From contig JAJSAC010000021.1 of NCBI GenBank assembly GCA_024274915.1, forward strand, positions 1 through 64,000: a DNA stretch of 64,000 nucleotides, written 5' to 3'. The position numbers were made by a program, and so were the translations under genes. Below are positions 17,829-27,600 of the stretch, piece by piece. Position 1 is the stretch's first letter. The number at the start of each line of letters is the position of its first letter. The notes below the pieces were generated by a model, which worked only from the letters and a program-made list of their open reading frames with translations, was not told the DNA's origin and ran no database searches. This stretch comes from Thermodesulfobacteriota bacterium. Lineage in GTDB: Bacteria > Thermosulfidibacterota > Thermosulfidibacteria > Thermosulfidibacterales > B14-G1.

Positions 17829-18977
17829 TCACAGAGAGAGACGGAGAATCTCCTCTATAACTCTGGGGGTATAAAAGTCGCTTAGGTCCCAAACCTCGGC
17901 TAACTGGTAGGCGTTTTGGACCAGTCTGGAGATCTCTTTCTCTCCTATCTTTGCCTGGGAGAGCCTCACGGGACAATTTATAGAGACCAGCCACTTTTCC
18001 AGGGCCTCAATACCTTCTTCGGGACTTTTGGCTCCGAAGACCTTTATGGCAAACCTGTCTAATACGCCCCTTTTCCTGTCGACCATGTAGCGCATCCAGC
18101 CCGGCATCACTATGGCTAGGCCCTCTCCGTGGGCCATGTCGTAAAGGGCGCTCAGGGCATGCTCTATCATGTGGCAGGGCAAGGCCAGGGGGCCCGCACC
18201 CGAAAAGGTGATACCGCACAAAGCCAGGGAGGAGGCCCACATGAGATCGGCCCGAGCGGTGTAGTTCCGGGGATTCTCTACGGCCTGGGGAGCCCGGGTC
18301 ACCACCGTCTTCATGAGGCTCTCCATGATGCCTTCCTGAATGGGGGTGTCCAGGTCTTCCCTGGCCATGTAAACCTCGAAGACGTGGGAGAAGGCGTCTA
18401 CGGCCCCGTAGGCCGTTTGATCTGGGGGTACAGTGAAGGTGACGGTGGGGTCCAGAATGGAGACCTTGGGATAGAGGCAGGGGGCTCTGAGGCCGAACTT
18501 GGCCTGTTTCTCCTCATTGGTGAGAACCATGCCGTTGTTCATTTCCGAGCCTGAACCGCAAATGGTGAGGAGGGTCACTATGGGCAGGGCCTCTTGTATT
18601 TTGGCCCTGGACTCGAAGAATTCCCAGATGTCTGTGTCAGTGACGGCTCCGGCGGCGATGGCCTTGGCTTCGTCTATCACCGAGCCGCCTCCCACGGCCA
18701 CGATGATGTCCACTTTCTCCTTTTTGGCCAGATCCACGCCAGCTCTGGCATGGGAGAGGATGGGATTGGCCTTCACCCCTGGGTATTCCACCACCTCCAG
18801 CCCTGCTCCCCTCAAAGAGGTTGCCACTCTTTCGTAAAGCCCTGTCTTTTTGATGGACTGCCTGCCGTAGATGAAGAGGGCCTTTTTGCCGTAGACCCTG
18901 GCGGCTGGGCCTATCTGGGGCACAGCGTCTCTGCCGAAAATGATGCGGGTAGGGTTGTGGTATTCGAACTCTATCAT
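17829..18977 (-). CDS. Iron-containing alcohol dehydrogenase
   Basis: Group III NAD(P)-dependent alcohol dehydrogenase of 382 residues, about the usual length. The nucleotide motif AVGGGSVIDEAKAIAA and the metal ligands in AVDAFSHVFE, CHMIEHALSAL and DMAHGEGLAIVMP are present. The sequence resembles YqhD/butanol-dehydrogenase-type enzymes, which reduce aldehydes. It lies between a methyltransferase gene (3 bases upstream) and the Clp1-like gene (4 bases downstream), probably one - strand operon. Substrate not predictable. Confidence 0.92.
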   Translation of the reverse strand: MIEFEYHNPTRIIFGRDAVPQIGPAARVYGKKALFIYGRQSIKKTGLYERVATSLRGAGLEVVEYPGVKANPILSHARAGVDLAKKEKVDIIVAVGGGSVIDEAKAIAAGAVTDTDIWEFFESRAKIQEALPIVTLLTICGSGSEMNNGMVLTNEEKQAKFGLRAPCLYPKVSILDPTVTFTVPPDQTAYGAVDAFSHVFEVYMAREDLDTPIQEGIMESLMKTVVTRAPQAVENPRNYTARADLMWASSLALCGITFSGAGPLALPCHMIEHALSALYDMAHGEGLAIVMPGWMRYMVDRKRGVLDRFAIKVFGAKSPEEGIEALEKWLVSINCPVRLSQAKIGEKEISRLVQNAYQLAEVWDLSDFYTPRVIEEILRLSL

Positions 18978-18980
18978 AGC

Positions 18981-19601
18981 TCACCCTCCCTCCTTGTTCT
19001 GGTTCCCTGCCAGGTCTCGGGGAGTATGGGTGCTGGTGTGAGTAAAAACGGCCAAGTAGTTGTAAGGTCCCAGGTCTAAAGTTTTGGTCATAAGAAAGCC
19101 TTGTTGGAGGAGCATCTTTTCGAGTTTTTCAGGTGGGATTCTGATTTCAGCGGGTGGACCGGGAGGCCCATCCATCTTTTTGAACTCGATGATGGCCAAG
19201 GAGCCTCCACGTTTCATCACCCTTTTAATCTCTTTTAGGGTGTTTTCAGCGGTGTTGTCCTGAACAAGATCGTGGAAGACTGTGGCCATCAAACAAACGT
19301 CTATGCAGTGATCCTCTATGGGGATGTGTTCGCTAACGTCGGCCAGGATGGTACATATGGTCTTGGTCTGCCCAGTGGCCACCTTCTTGTTTAGATAATC
19401 GATTCCCTCTTTCCAGAGGTCCACTGCATAGATCTTGCCCCTTTCACCAATGTGGCTCGCTGCAGCTATGGAGTATGCTCCATTCCCACAACCTACATCG
19501 AGGAACACCGAGTCCTCTCGCAGCCCCAGTTCGGAAAACAGTATGTTTGAGTCGATGAGTTCAAAGCTGCTCTTGCCAGCTCCGGTGGGTTTCTTGTCCA
19601 T
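18981..19601 (-). CDS. Class I SAM-dependent methyltransferase
   Basis: Protein of 206 residues with the SAM-binding motif I FLDVGCGNGAYSIA near residue 34, the acidic motif II in IYAVDLWKEG, and the motif IV/V region VCLMATVFHDL. It resembles the UbiE/Methyltransf_11 group. Nothing identifies the acceptor. First gene of the - strand operon with Fe-ADH and the Clp1-like protein. The 270 bases upstream, up to rpmH, hold both divergent promoters. Confidence 0.82.
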   Translation of the reverse strand: MDKKPTGAGKSSFELIDSNILFSELGLREDSVFLDVGCGNGAYSIAAASHIGERGKIYAVDLWKEGIDYLNKKVATGQTKTICTILADVSEHIPIEDHCIDVCLMATVFHDLVQDNTAENTLKEIKRVMKRGGSLAIIEFKKMDGPPGPPAEIRIPPEKLEKMLLQQGFLMTKTLDLGPYNYLAVFTHTSTHTPRDLAGNQNKEGG

Positions 19602-19814
19602 TGAACCGCCCTTGGGTTTCCCATTTCAGCCTTGTTTTTTTGTTGTTTTTATTCTACAAGCCTAGGTCGCCCTTGTCCATGTTCCTTCGTACGGCGGAGT
19701 TGCCTACCGGGAGAAGGGTCCGCAGTACACAATTTTAGGGCCCCAGGGGAGGAGGGCGTCTCCATTGAATTGGCAGAGTTTACCCCTTGTGGGAGTGGAG
19801 AACCGGCTCCTCGG

Positions 19815-19844
19815 TTGACCTTTCTCCCCTTTTTGTGTTTTAGA
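19815..19844 (+). promoter_or_regulatory. Candidate promoter for the rpmH operon
   Basis: TTGACC (19815-19820) followed after 17-18 bases by a T-rich -10-like element (TTTTAG/TTTAGA, 19838-19844), about 30 bases before the rpmH start. The -35 is good and the -10 poor, so this is tentative. No clear DnaA boxes were seen in 19602-19875. Confidence 0.35.
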
Positions 19845-19875
19845 CATCAGGAAAATTCATATGGAGGTAGGGGAC

Positions 19876-20010
19876 TTGAAGAGGACTTATCAGCCCAGTC
19901 GTAGGAAGGCCAAGCGCAGACACGGTTTCAGGGCTAGAATGCGGACCCGCTCAGGCCGGGCCATTGTTAGAAGACGCAGGGCCAAAGGGAGGAAGAGGCT
20001 TACCCTTTGA
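19876..20010 (+). CDS. rpmH: 50S ribosomal protein L34
   Basis: A 44-residue, highly basic protein beginning [17 protein letters not shown] and ending GRKRLTL, exactly the usual L34 length when read from TTG 19876 (initiator translated as Met). The TTG has GGAGG eight bases upstream (19863-19867). An in-frame ATG at 19861 would add five residues, but it precedes that ribosome site. It is a component of the large ribosomal subunit. The stop overlaps the rnpA start, the conserved rpmH-rnpA-yidD-yidC-mnmE order. Confidence 0.95.
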   Translation: MKRTYQPSRRKAKRRHGFRARMRTRSGRAIVRRRRAKGRKRLTL

Positions 20011-20342
20011 GGGATCAATCTTTCCCCAAGGCATTTAGACTCCTCAATAGGGAGGAGTTTAAAAGGGTATATGCCAGGGGGAAGAAGGTGGTTGGCTGTT
20101 ACGTATTGATTCATGCCCTGCCCAATCAGATGGGACATCCTAGGTTGGGGATCACAGTGACTAAAAAGTCGGGGAAGGCCGTGGTGAGGAACCGGTGGAA
20201 GCGCTTGATTCGCGAGATCTTCCGCCGAAATAGAGAGGCCTTTCCCCCAGTGGATATGGTTGTTACGGTGAGGAGGGGTGTGGAGCCTCCCTCCTATTGG
20301 GATCTGGAGAGGGATATGCTCAGCTTGGCGAGGCGGTTATGA
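20007..20342 (+). CDS. rnpA: Ribonuclease P protein component
   Basis: Protein subunit of RNase P, 111 residues, which aids tRNA 5' maturation by the RNA subunit. It has the family RNR signature in [17 protein letters not shown] and the N-terminal [18 protein letters not shown] start overlaps the rpmH stop (TTGA); its own stop overlaps the yidD ATG. rnpB was not seen in the window. Confidence 0.94.
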   Translation: MRDQSFPKAFRLLNREEFKRVYARGKKVVGCYVLIHALPNQMGHPRLGITVTKKSGKAVVRNRWKRLIREIFRRNREAFPPVDMVVTVRRGVEPPSYWDLERDMLSLARRL

Positions 20343-20593
20343 GGAGGGCGGTTTTGTGGCTTATAAGGGGATATAGATATTTGGTGTCTCCCCTTTTCCC
20401 CCGTTCTTGTCGTTTTTATCCCACCTGTTCCCAGTATGCCTTAGAGGCGGTGGAGCGTTACGGTGTGGTGATGGGTTTGTGGTTAGGGTTGAAGAGGGTG
20501 CTAAGGTGTCACCCCTTTCATCCTGGGGGCTATGATCCCCTTCCCCATGATTTGGGAACAAGTAGATTAAAGAGATTGAGGAGAGAGAGCTAA
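20339..20593 (+). CDS. yidD: Membrane protein insertion efficiency factor YidD
   Basis: Small protein of 84 residues with the conserved YidD core: [19 protein letters not shown], then [14 protein letters not shown] and the closing [13 protein letters not shown]. It is thought to aid YidC/Sec-dependent membrane insertion. ATG 20339 overlaps the rnpA stop (ATGA) and yidC starts directly after its stop; the frame is open further upstream but that is rnpA coding sequence. Confidence 0.94.
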   Translation: MRRAVLWLIRGYRYLVSPLFPRSCRFYPTCSQYALEAVERYGVVMGLWLGLKRVLRCHPFHPGGYDPLPHDLGTSRLKRLRRES

Positions 20594-22165
20594 ATGGAGA
20601 CGGAAAAGAGGCTGTTGCTGGTATTGGCTTTTTCCATCTTGGCGGTGGTCCTTTATCAGAAGTTTTTCGCTACTCCCACCCATGTGAAGAAGGAGGTGGT
20701 CACCCAGGCGGCCAAGGTGGAGAAACCTCCTTTGAGGCAGGTTGTACCTGAAACCCAGGCCCCAGCTGCTGCTCCTATTGAGAAAGGGGGAAGGAGTGTT
20801 TCGGAGGGGGGGGTCGTCTTATTTAAACCCATTGGTGGGAAGGCCCGGGTGATCACCCTCTCTTTTCCCCTCTATAGGGTCTCCCTCAGTTCCCGGGGTG
20901 CGGTGATGAAGAGCTACCTCCTCACTCGTTATACCAATGACCAGGGAGAACCTATGGAGTTGGTAGGAAATGAGGGGTACTTCAGGTATTACATCCCGGG
21001 CAACAGGGGGCTGACCGAGGCCCTGGATAGGTCCGTTTACCATGTGGAGATCCGGGAGGGGAAGAAGGAGAAAAGGGTAACTTTCGTCTTGGATATACCA
21101 AACCAAAATCTGAAGGTGGAGAAGGTCTTCACTTTCTATCCCGATTACAGATTCGATGTGGTGGTCAAGGCCTCCCTGCCCGGGGTGGCTGATGGCGAGG
21201 GGATACTCATCGGTCCCCGCATAGCTCCGAAGGATAGAAAGAGCCACTACTCTTTCTCCGGTCCCCTGGTGTACAGTGGAAAGAAAGCCATCGAGGTGAA
21301 GCTGAAAAAGGAGAGGCAGGCTACCTACTCTGGGTTTGTCTGGACCTCTATTCAATCCCTTTATTTCACTGCTTCTTTAGTGCCAAAGGTGCCGGCTAGG
21401 GTGACTGTCTGGAAGGGGGCCACTAAGGACGAGTACTATCTGGCCTTGGTCTCCCAAAAGGGCGATCTGGCCTTTTGGAGTTTCATGGGCCCCAAGGATT
21501 ATTCCCTCCTGAAGAGCTATGGGGTGGGACTCGAGGAAAATATCCGTTTTGGTGTCTTCAAGATCCTGGCCAAGCCTGCCCTGGAGATTTTGAAGTTCAT
21601 CTACAACTATATCCACAACTATGGATGGGCCATCATCATCCTCACCATTTTGATAAAGATCGTTTTCCATCCCCTCACTGTAAAGGGATACAAATCTATG
21701 AATAAGATGCAGGAACTCCAGCCGTATATAAAGCGGCTGAAGGAGACCTACAAGGACGATCCGGCTGCTCTAAACCGAGAAATGATGGCCATTTACAAGA
21801 AACACAAGGTGAACCCCATGGGCGGCTGTCTGCCTATGCTCCTCCAGATCCCGGTCTTTTTTGCCCTTTACAAGGTTCTCATGGTGGCCATCGAGTTGAG
21901 GCACGCTCCCTTTATCTTCTGGATAGTTGACCTTTCTGCCAAGGATCCCTACTACATCACCCCTGTTCTTATGGGTCTAACCATGCTCATCCAGCAAAAG
22001 ATGACCCCTATGGGTGATCCCACCCAAGCCAAGATGATGATGCTCATGCCCATAGTCTTTACCTTCCTCTTTATCAATTTTCCTTCGGGGTTGGTCATCT
22101 ATTGGCTGGTGAACAACGTGGTCACTATCTTCGAACAGTTTCTCATCAAGAAGGTGTACAGTTGA
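20594..22165 (+). CDS. yidC: Membrane protein insertase YidC
   Basis: Insertase of 523 residues of the Gram-negative type: an N-terminal membrane segment (about 5-22), a large periplasmic domain (about 50-330) and the conserved five-helix membrane core (about 340-523), with the cytoplasmic loop MNKMQELQPYIKRLKETYKD and GGCLPMLLQIPVFFALY. The long periplasmic domain argues for a diderm envelope. There is no jag/khpB gene before mnmE, unlike many bacteria. Confidence 0.95.
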   Translation: METEKRLLLVLAFSILAVVLYQKFFATPTHVKKEVVTQAAKVEKPPLRQVVPETQAPAAAPIEKGGRSVSEGGVVLFKPIGGKARVITLSFPLYRVSLSSRGAVMKSYLLTRYTNDQGEPMELVGNEGYFRYYIPGNRGLTEALDRSVYHVEIREGKKEKRVTFVLDIPNQNLKVEKVFTFYPDYRFDVVVKASLPGVADGEGILIGPRIAPKDRKSHYSFSGPLVYSGKKAIEVKLKKERQATYSGFVWTSIQSLYFTASLVPKVPARVTVWKGATKDEYYLALVSQKGDLAFWSFMGPKDYSLLKSYGVGLEENIRFGVFKILAKPALEILKFIYNYIHNYGWAIIILTILIKIVFHPLTVKGYKSMNKMQELQPYIKRLKETYKDDPAALNREMMAIYKKHKVNPMGGCLPMLLQIPVFFALYKVLMVAIELRHAPFIFWIVDLSAKDPYYITPVLMGLTMLIQQKMTPMGDPTQAKMMMLMPIVFTFLFINFPSGLVIYWLVNNVVTIFEQFLIKKVYS

Positions 22166-22234
22166 AAGGTGAGGGGCTCTGGATAAGGAGCAGGGCTTTT
22201 CGGAACCCCAGGGAGTGTCATAGTTAGTAGGGGT

Positions 22235-23623
22235 ATGGGTTATTCTTTGGAAGATACCATAGTGGCTGTGGCCACCCCTCCTGGTGTGGGTGCTTTAGGC
22301 ATTATCCGCCTTTCTGGGGAGGATACTTTTGAGATCGCCTCCAAGGTGCTACAGCGGCCATCAGGCAAATTTTACTTCTTGGGAGACCTGCCTTCCCACA
22401 CCGTCCATTACGGCTTTCTGGTGACCCCTGAGGAGGAAGAGAGGGTAGACGAGGTTCTCTTCGTCCTCCTCAAGGCTCCCAAAAGCTACACCTCCCAGGA
22501 CATGGTGGAGGTGACCTGCCACGGGGGCCCCATGGTTCTGGAGAAGGGTCTGGAGGCCTTTGTAGCTGCTGGAGCCCGTTTAGCCCGTCCCGGGGAGTTT
22601 ACCCTGAGGGCTTTTCTTCTGGGGAGGCTGGATCTCACCCAAGCCGAGGCAGTGGCAGACCTTGTAGAGAGTGTGTCTGAAGAGGGGAGGCGGGCAGCCC
22701 TGGCCCAGCTCGAGGGGCGATTGTCACGAAGGATGGGAGATTTGGCCGGGGCTCTTCGGGAGGTGCTGGTGGGACTGGAGGTGGCCATAGACTTTCCCGA
22801 AGAGGAGGTGGAATCGGAGGATCCTCTGGCGGATAGGCTGGAGGGTGTATTGCAGGGTATAGATATCTTGATGGCTACTTATCGGGAGGGGAAACTCTGT
22901 AGAGAAGGGGTGAAGGTGGCCATTGTAGGGTTGCCCAATGTGGGTAAATCCAGTCTCTTCAATGCCCTGGTGGGGGAGGACAGGGCCATTGTCACTGCCT
23001 ATCCAGGCACCACTAGAGATGTGGTGGAGGCTCGTGTCTCCGTGGGGGGTATCCTTTTCCGTTTCATGGATACGGCTGGTTTTAGAGAGAGTGGACATGA
23101 GGCGGAAGAGGAAGGTGTGAGGAGGGCTAGACGATGCATGGAGGAAGGGGATCTTGTATTGATGGTCCTGGACCGCTCTCGTCCTATCCAGGAAGGGGAT
23201 AGGGCCCTTCTGAAAGGGGCAGATGAAAAGAGTGTGGTTGTGGTGAACAAGATAGACCTGCCCGGTGCCTGGACTTTGGGGGAGCTGGGTGGGATTTTGG
23301 AGGGTAGGCCTGTTTTCCAGGTCTCTGCCAAAAGGGGTGACGGCGTGGACTCTTTGAGAGAGGCCTTGGTGGAGATGGTGGGAAAGGGAGAAAGAAGGGC
23401 TCGGGAGGTGCCCCTAATCACCAATGTGAGGCATTATCAGGCTTTAGTGAGGGCTCGGGAGGCTCTCTTGCGATCTCTTGAGGCTTGGCAGAAGGGGCTG
23501 AGCGCTGAGTTTTTGGCTGCTGATCTGAAGGAGGCCCTGGATGCTCTGGGGGAGATCACTGGAAAGACCACCCCTGAGGAGGTGTTGGACGCCATCTTTA
23601 GCCGTTTCTGCATAGGCAAATAG
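22235..23623 (+). CDS. mnmE: tRNA modification GTPase MnmE
   Basis: With MnmG, modifies U34 of certain tRNAs at the wobble position. The 462-residue protein has the formyl-THF-binding N-domain (DTIVAVATPPGVGALGIIR, VTCHGGP), a G domain with G1 GLPNVGKSS, G2/G3 TTRD and DTAGFRES, G4 NKIDL, and the C-terminal CIGK motif. A 69-base gap separates it from yidC. mnmG is not in the window. Confidence 0.95.
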   Translation: MGYSLEDTIVAVATPPGVGALGIIRLSGEDTFEIASKVLQRPSGKFYFLGDLPSHTVHYGFLVTPEEEERVDEVLFVLLKAPKSYTSQDMVEVTCHGGPMVLEKGLEAFVAAGARLARPGEFTLRAFLLGRLDLTQAEAVADLVESVSEEGRRAALAQLEGRLSRRMGDLAGALREVLVGLEVAIDFPEEEVESEDPLADRLEGVLQGIDILMATYREGKLCREGVKVAIVGLPNVGKSSLFNALVGEDRAIVTAYPGTTRDVVEARVSVGGILFRFMDTAGFRESGHEAEEEGVRRARRCMEEGDLVLMVLDRSRPIQEGDRALLKGADEKSVVVVNKIDLPGAWTLGELGGILEGRPVFQVSAKRGDGVDSLREALVEMVGKGERRAREVPLITNVRHYQALVRAREALLRSLEAWQKGLSAEFLAADLKEALDALGEITGKTTPEEVLDAIFSRFCIGK

Positions 23624-23671
23624 AGGCCCTCATGTTGTTGTGGAGCCCCATAGTATTTTATCCTATGGAAC

Positions 23672-24655
23672 ATGGACCGATTACTGCTGGTACGGACTGA
23701 CCGAGTGGGGGATTTGATCCTGGCCACTCCCTGTATCCAGGCGGCCAAAGAGGCCTGGCCTTCCTGTGAGGTCACCTTTTTGGCAGGCAGGTATGGAGCT
23801 CCAGTGCTGGAGAATAATCCCTATCTGGATCGGTTGCTGATTTATGATGGAGAGCCGGCCGGTGAATTGGCTCGAGATCTGGGTAAGTACGCTTTCGATA
23901 GCGTGGTCTGCCTGCTTCCCACCTTCTCCCTTTCCCTGGCCTTCTTCAGGGCGAAGATTCCCCTGAGGGTGGCTTCGGGTTTCCGCTGGTATCAGTGGCT
24001 CTACAACAAGAGGACCTACCTAAGGCGGTCTCTGGGCTTTAAGAAGGAGTGGGAGTACAACTTGGACCTGTTGAGGCTTTTGGGATGGGAGGGGGAGTAT
24101 CTTAGGCCCAGGGTTTATCTCTCTCCCCATGAAGGGGAATGGGCCAGGGAGGTGGTTGAAGAGATGGGCTGGCCTGAGGAGTTTGTGGCCTTATACCCCG
24201 GGGGTGGTAAGGAGATACGTTGGCCCATCCGCCATTTCGTGACGCTTGTGAGGCTCTTGAAGGAGAAGGGCATGGCGGCGGTAGTCTTTTGGGGGCCGGG
24301 TGAGGAGGACCTTGCTGGGGCCTTGGGGGAAGAAGGGGCTTTTATGGCTCCTCCCACCAACTTGAGGCAACTCATGGCACTTCTCTCTCTAGCCAGGGCC
24401 ATGGTGACCAACAATACCGGTCCCATGCATATAGGAGCGGCCTTGGATCTGCCCCTGGTTCAGCTTTTTGATCCCCGCAGGGCATGCAATCCTGCCCGGT
24501 GGGGCTATTACGGTGTAGGGAGGCGCGTGCTGCTGCCGGTTGTTCCTCGTTGTGATAAGTGTACACCCAAGTGTGAGTATTACCCCTGTATGGAAGGCAT
24601 AGAACCCCGGGAGGTGCTCGAGGCTCTGGAGGAGGTTCTCCGTGGCAAAAGTTAA
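23672..24655 (+). CDS. Glycosyltransferase family 9 (heptosyltransferase-like)
   Basis: Protein of 327 residues resembling ADP-heptose:LPS heptosyltransferases. It starts with LLLVRTDRVGDLILATPCIQ, has the sugar-nucleotide-binding region VALYPGGGKEIRWP and the conserved TNNTGPMHIGAALDLPLVQLF. A C-terminal Cys cluster (CDKCTPKCEYYPC) is seen in several members. It probably adds a sugar to lipopolysaccharide core. It overlaps the AsmA-like gene by 14 bases. Confidence 0.87.
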   Translation: MDRLLLVRTDRVGDLILATPCIQAAKEAWPSCEVTFLAGRYGAPVLENNPYLDRLLIYDGEPAGELARDLGKYAFDSVVCLLPTFSLSLAFFRAKIPLRVASGFRWYQWLYNKRTYLRRSLGFKKEWEYNLDLLRLLGWEGEYLRPRVYLSPHEGEWAREVVEEMGWPEEFVALYPGGGKEIRWPIRHFVTLVRLLKEKGMAAVVFWGPGEEDLAGALGEEGAFMAPPTNLRQLMALLSLARAMVTNNTGPMHIGAALDLPLVQLFDPRRACNPARWGYYGVGRRVLLPVVPRCDKCTPKCEYYPCMEGIEPREVLEALEEVLRGKS

Positions 24656-27600
24656 TAAGAAGGGGCTGCTGGGGATTTTGGCGGGGGTAGTGGCGGCCCT
24701 TCTAGTTTTGGTTGTGGTGGCCCTTCTTTTCTTGCCCCGCTTCCTCAACACAGCGGCCTTCAAAGAGAGGATTCAGGCCAGGATCTCCCGGGAGCTGAAA
24801 GGCCAAGTGGACTTCAGGCAGGTGGACCTGAGCTTTTTCCCTTCCTTGCAAGTGGTCATTCGAGGGGGAAAGATTCAGGTACCCTCCACCTTAGAGGTCT
24901 CTCTGGATAGTCTCCAGGTGGGTATCAAGTTTTTCCCCCTTTTGAAAGGGAGAGTGGAACCCACCTCTGTAGATGTGGTAGGGCTCAGGGGTTGGGTGAG
25001 GCTGAAGGATAGGGGTAGAGGAAGAAAGGGTCCCTCGTCTTTTGGAATAAAGAGGTTGAAAGATTTGCTAGCCTTACTGGCCTCTAAGACTCCAGGGTTG
25101 AAGATGGTGTTGAGGGGGGACAGCTTGGTCTTCTATGGGGGGAGGACCAAACGGGGCTTGGCCCTTTCAAAGATGGAGGCCCGGCTTTCATTACCCCCGG
25201 GCAGGCTAAAATTTTCTCTGGTCCTGGCTTCACCTGTGGTCTCCCGGTTTCACGCGGAGGGCTGGCTGACTCCCGAGGACCTGAGGGGCCAGATGGAGCT
25301 AGATCTGGAGAAACTTCAAGTCCACCGTTTTCTCTCCTGGTTTTCATCTTTCCCCTCTATCGAGTTTCCTAATGGGTTCATGAAGACCATGGGGTCCATC
25401 ATCAATCTTTCCCTGTCCCTCAAAATCCACGGGTTAGAAAGAATTGAAGGGCAGGTGTCGGGTTCTGTGCCCCGCTTGGTCTTGGTGGGGATGAAGGACT
25501 TACCTCCGGTGATTTGTGAAGAATTTCAAGGGAGCTTCTCCTTTAACAAGCCTGCTGTTCGAGTCTCCCTAGATAGGGTGGCCCTGAAATATCCGGCCTT
25601 GACCCTTTCGGGGAGGTTTTCCATGGCCCCCTCCAAAGGGGTGGAAGTGTTTCTGAAGGGAGAGAACGTGGACGTTCCTTCCGTTAGGAAGGTGGCCCTT
25701 GCACTGGTAGGGAGCCATCCCACGGTACAGAAGGTTTTTCATATAGTCCGGGCTGGGGAGGTATCCTATCTCACCTTTGAAGACCGGAGTTCCAGCCTGA
25801 AGACTCTGGGTAAGCTGGAGAACATGGTGATCCGGGGTAGCATAAGGGGTGGCATCATTGTCATTCCCCAAGATCTTCTCACTGTAAGGGACGTAGGGGG
25901 GGAGGTATTTATCTCCAAGGGCTTCCTTAATGGGAGAGGCCTTGTGGGTCGTTTGGGGAACTCCAAGGTTTTGTCGGGTACCTTGAAGCTGGGTTTGAGG
26001 GGGAAACACCTTCCCCTCCGTTTAGAGGCGGAAGTTGATGCAGACCTGTCCCAACTCCCTGGTATTCTGAAGCGGGTTCTGAGGGGTGGACTCCTTCTCT
26101 CAGAGATCGACCGGATGAGGGAAGTGAAGGGGCGGGCTCTGGGAAGGTTGGTCCTGGCTGAGACCACTCGGGTGGAGAAGGTGGAGGTGGAGGCCCGTAG
26201 CCTGAAGCTTTCCTGCCTTTATGATAGGGTACCCTATCCCATAAAGATTGAGGGTGGGGGCTTTTCTTATAAGGGGTCTCGCATCCGTGTGGTGGGGCTG
26301 AAAGGTAGCCTTGGAAAGAGCACCTTCAATAATCTCTCGGCCTGGGTAGACTGGGGAGGGGAGCAAGGGGCACTCAGAAAATCTCGGCACTCTCCCGGGC
26401 TTTATCTGAAGGTCTCTTCCATGGCCGGAGAGCTGGTGCTGGATGAAATTTACCCCTGGCTCACCTCTTTCGGAGACGTGAAAAAGGCCCTGGTGGACTT
26501 CCCTTTTATGAAAGGGCTTCTGGGTATAGGGACCTTGACCTTGGAGGGTCCTCCCCTTCGGCCTGCCCAATGGGAGTTCAAGATGGAGGGAAGGGTGAAG
26601 GGCTTTTCCATGGGTTTCACCCTTTTCCCGGGTCCTTTACAGGTGGATGCCGGGCAGGTTTCCATGACGCCCAAAGCCCTGGCTTTTCAGAATTGTACAG
26701 CTCATCTGCTAGACGCTTCTGCCAAGGTTTCGGGCAGTCTGGAAGGATATATGCATGGGGTGGAAAAGCTGGCGCTGTCTGTGGATGGTCGGTTTGGTCC
26801 CAAGGCTACAGATTGGGTTTACCGCTTCATAGAGCTTCCCCGAGAGTACAGACTTAAGTCTCCCCTCACCATTAAAAGGTCCCGGCTTTTATGGGAGAGG
26901 GGGGGGAGGACGGACTTCTCAGGTCTTGCAGAGGTGGGAAATGCCAAGGCAGATATTGACTTGGAGATCCTGGGCGACCTCGTCCTCGTAAGGAAACTGG
27001 AGCTGACGGGGGAAGGGTCTTCTGCCCGCATTGGTATGACCTTCCGGGGGAAGACCCTTTCTTTAAATTTTAAAGGCGTCCTGAACAGAGATGTGTTAGA
27101 TTTGCTTTTGGAGAAAAACACCCTCCTCAAGGGCTGGGTGAAGGGAGACTTTGCTGCCTATATCGCTTTGGACAAGGTTGCCGACTTCTCTGCCAAGGGG
27201 AAATTGGAGGTGAAGGGTCTCACATATCTCTGGGGAGTAAGAATGCCTTTGAGAATAGATGAGGCAAGTATAGAAGCCTGTGGCACAGGTCTGAAGGTTA
27301 AGAAGGCCTTTCTTTCTCTAAAGCACAGTTCAATGACAGTTGAGGGGAAGGTGGGGCTAGTGGAAAACCGCCTCCATATGGATTTGGACCTTTCTTCCCC
27401 CTCTCTGGACGTGAAAGAAATAGAAGAGTTTTTTGGGAGAGAGGGGAGTGAGTCAAAAGGGAGATGGGACTTGCCCATCAGTGGAGAGGTGAGGGCCAAG
27501 GTCTTCTCCCTCTTTTACAAGGATTATACTTGGAGCCCCCTCAGGGCCAGGGTCCTTCTATCACCTAACCAGGTCAAAGTGGTGGTGGATAAAGCCCTTA

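Noticed and set aside
19602-19860. Possible chromosomal origin upstream of rpmH
   Set aside because: No TTATCCACA-type DnaA boxes or AT-rich unwinding region were visible, and dnaA is not adjacent.
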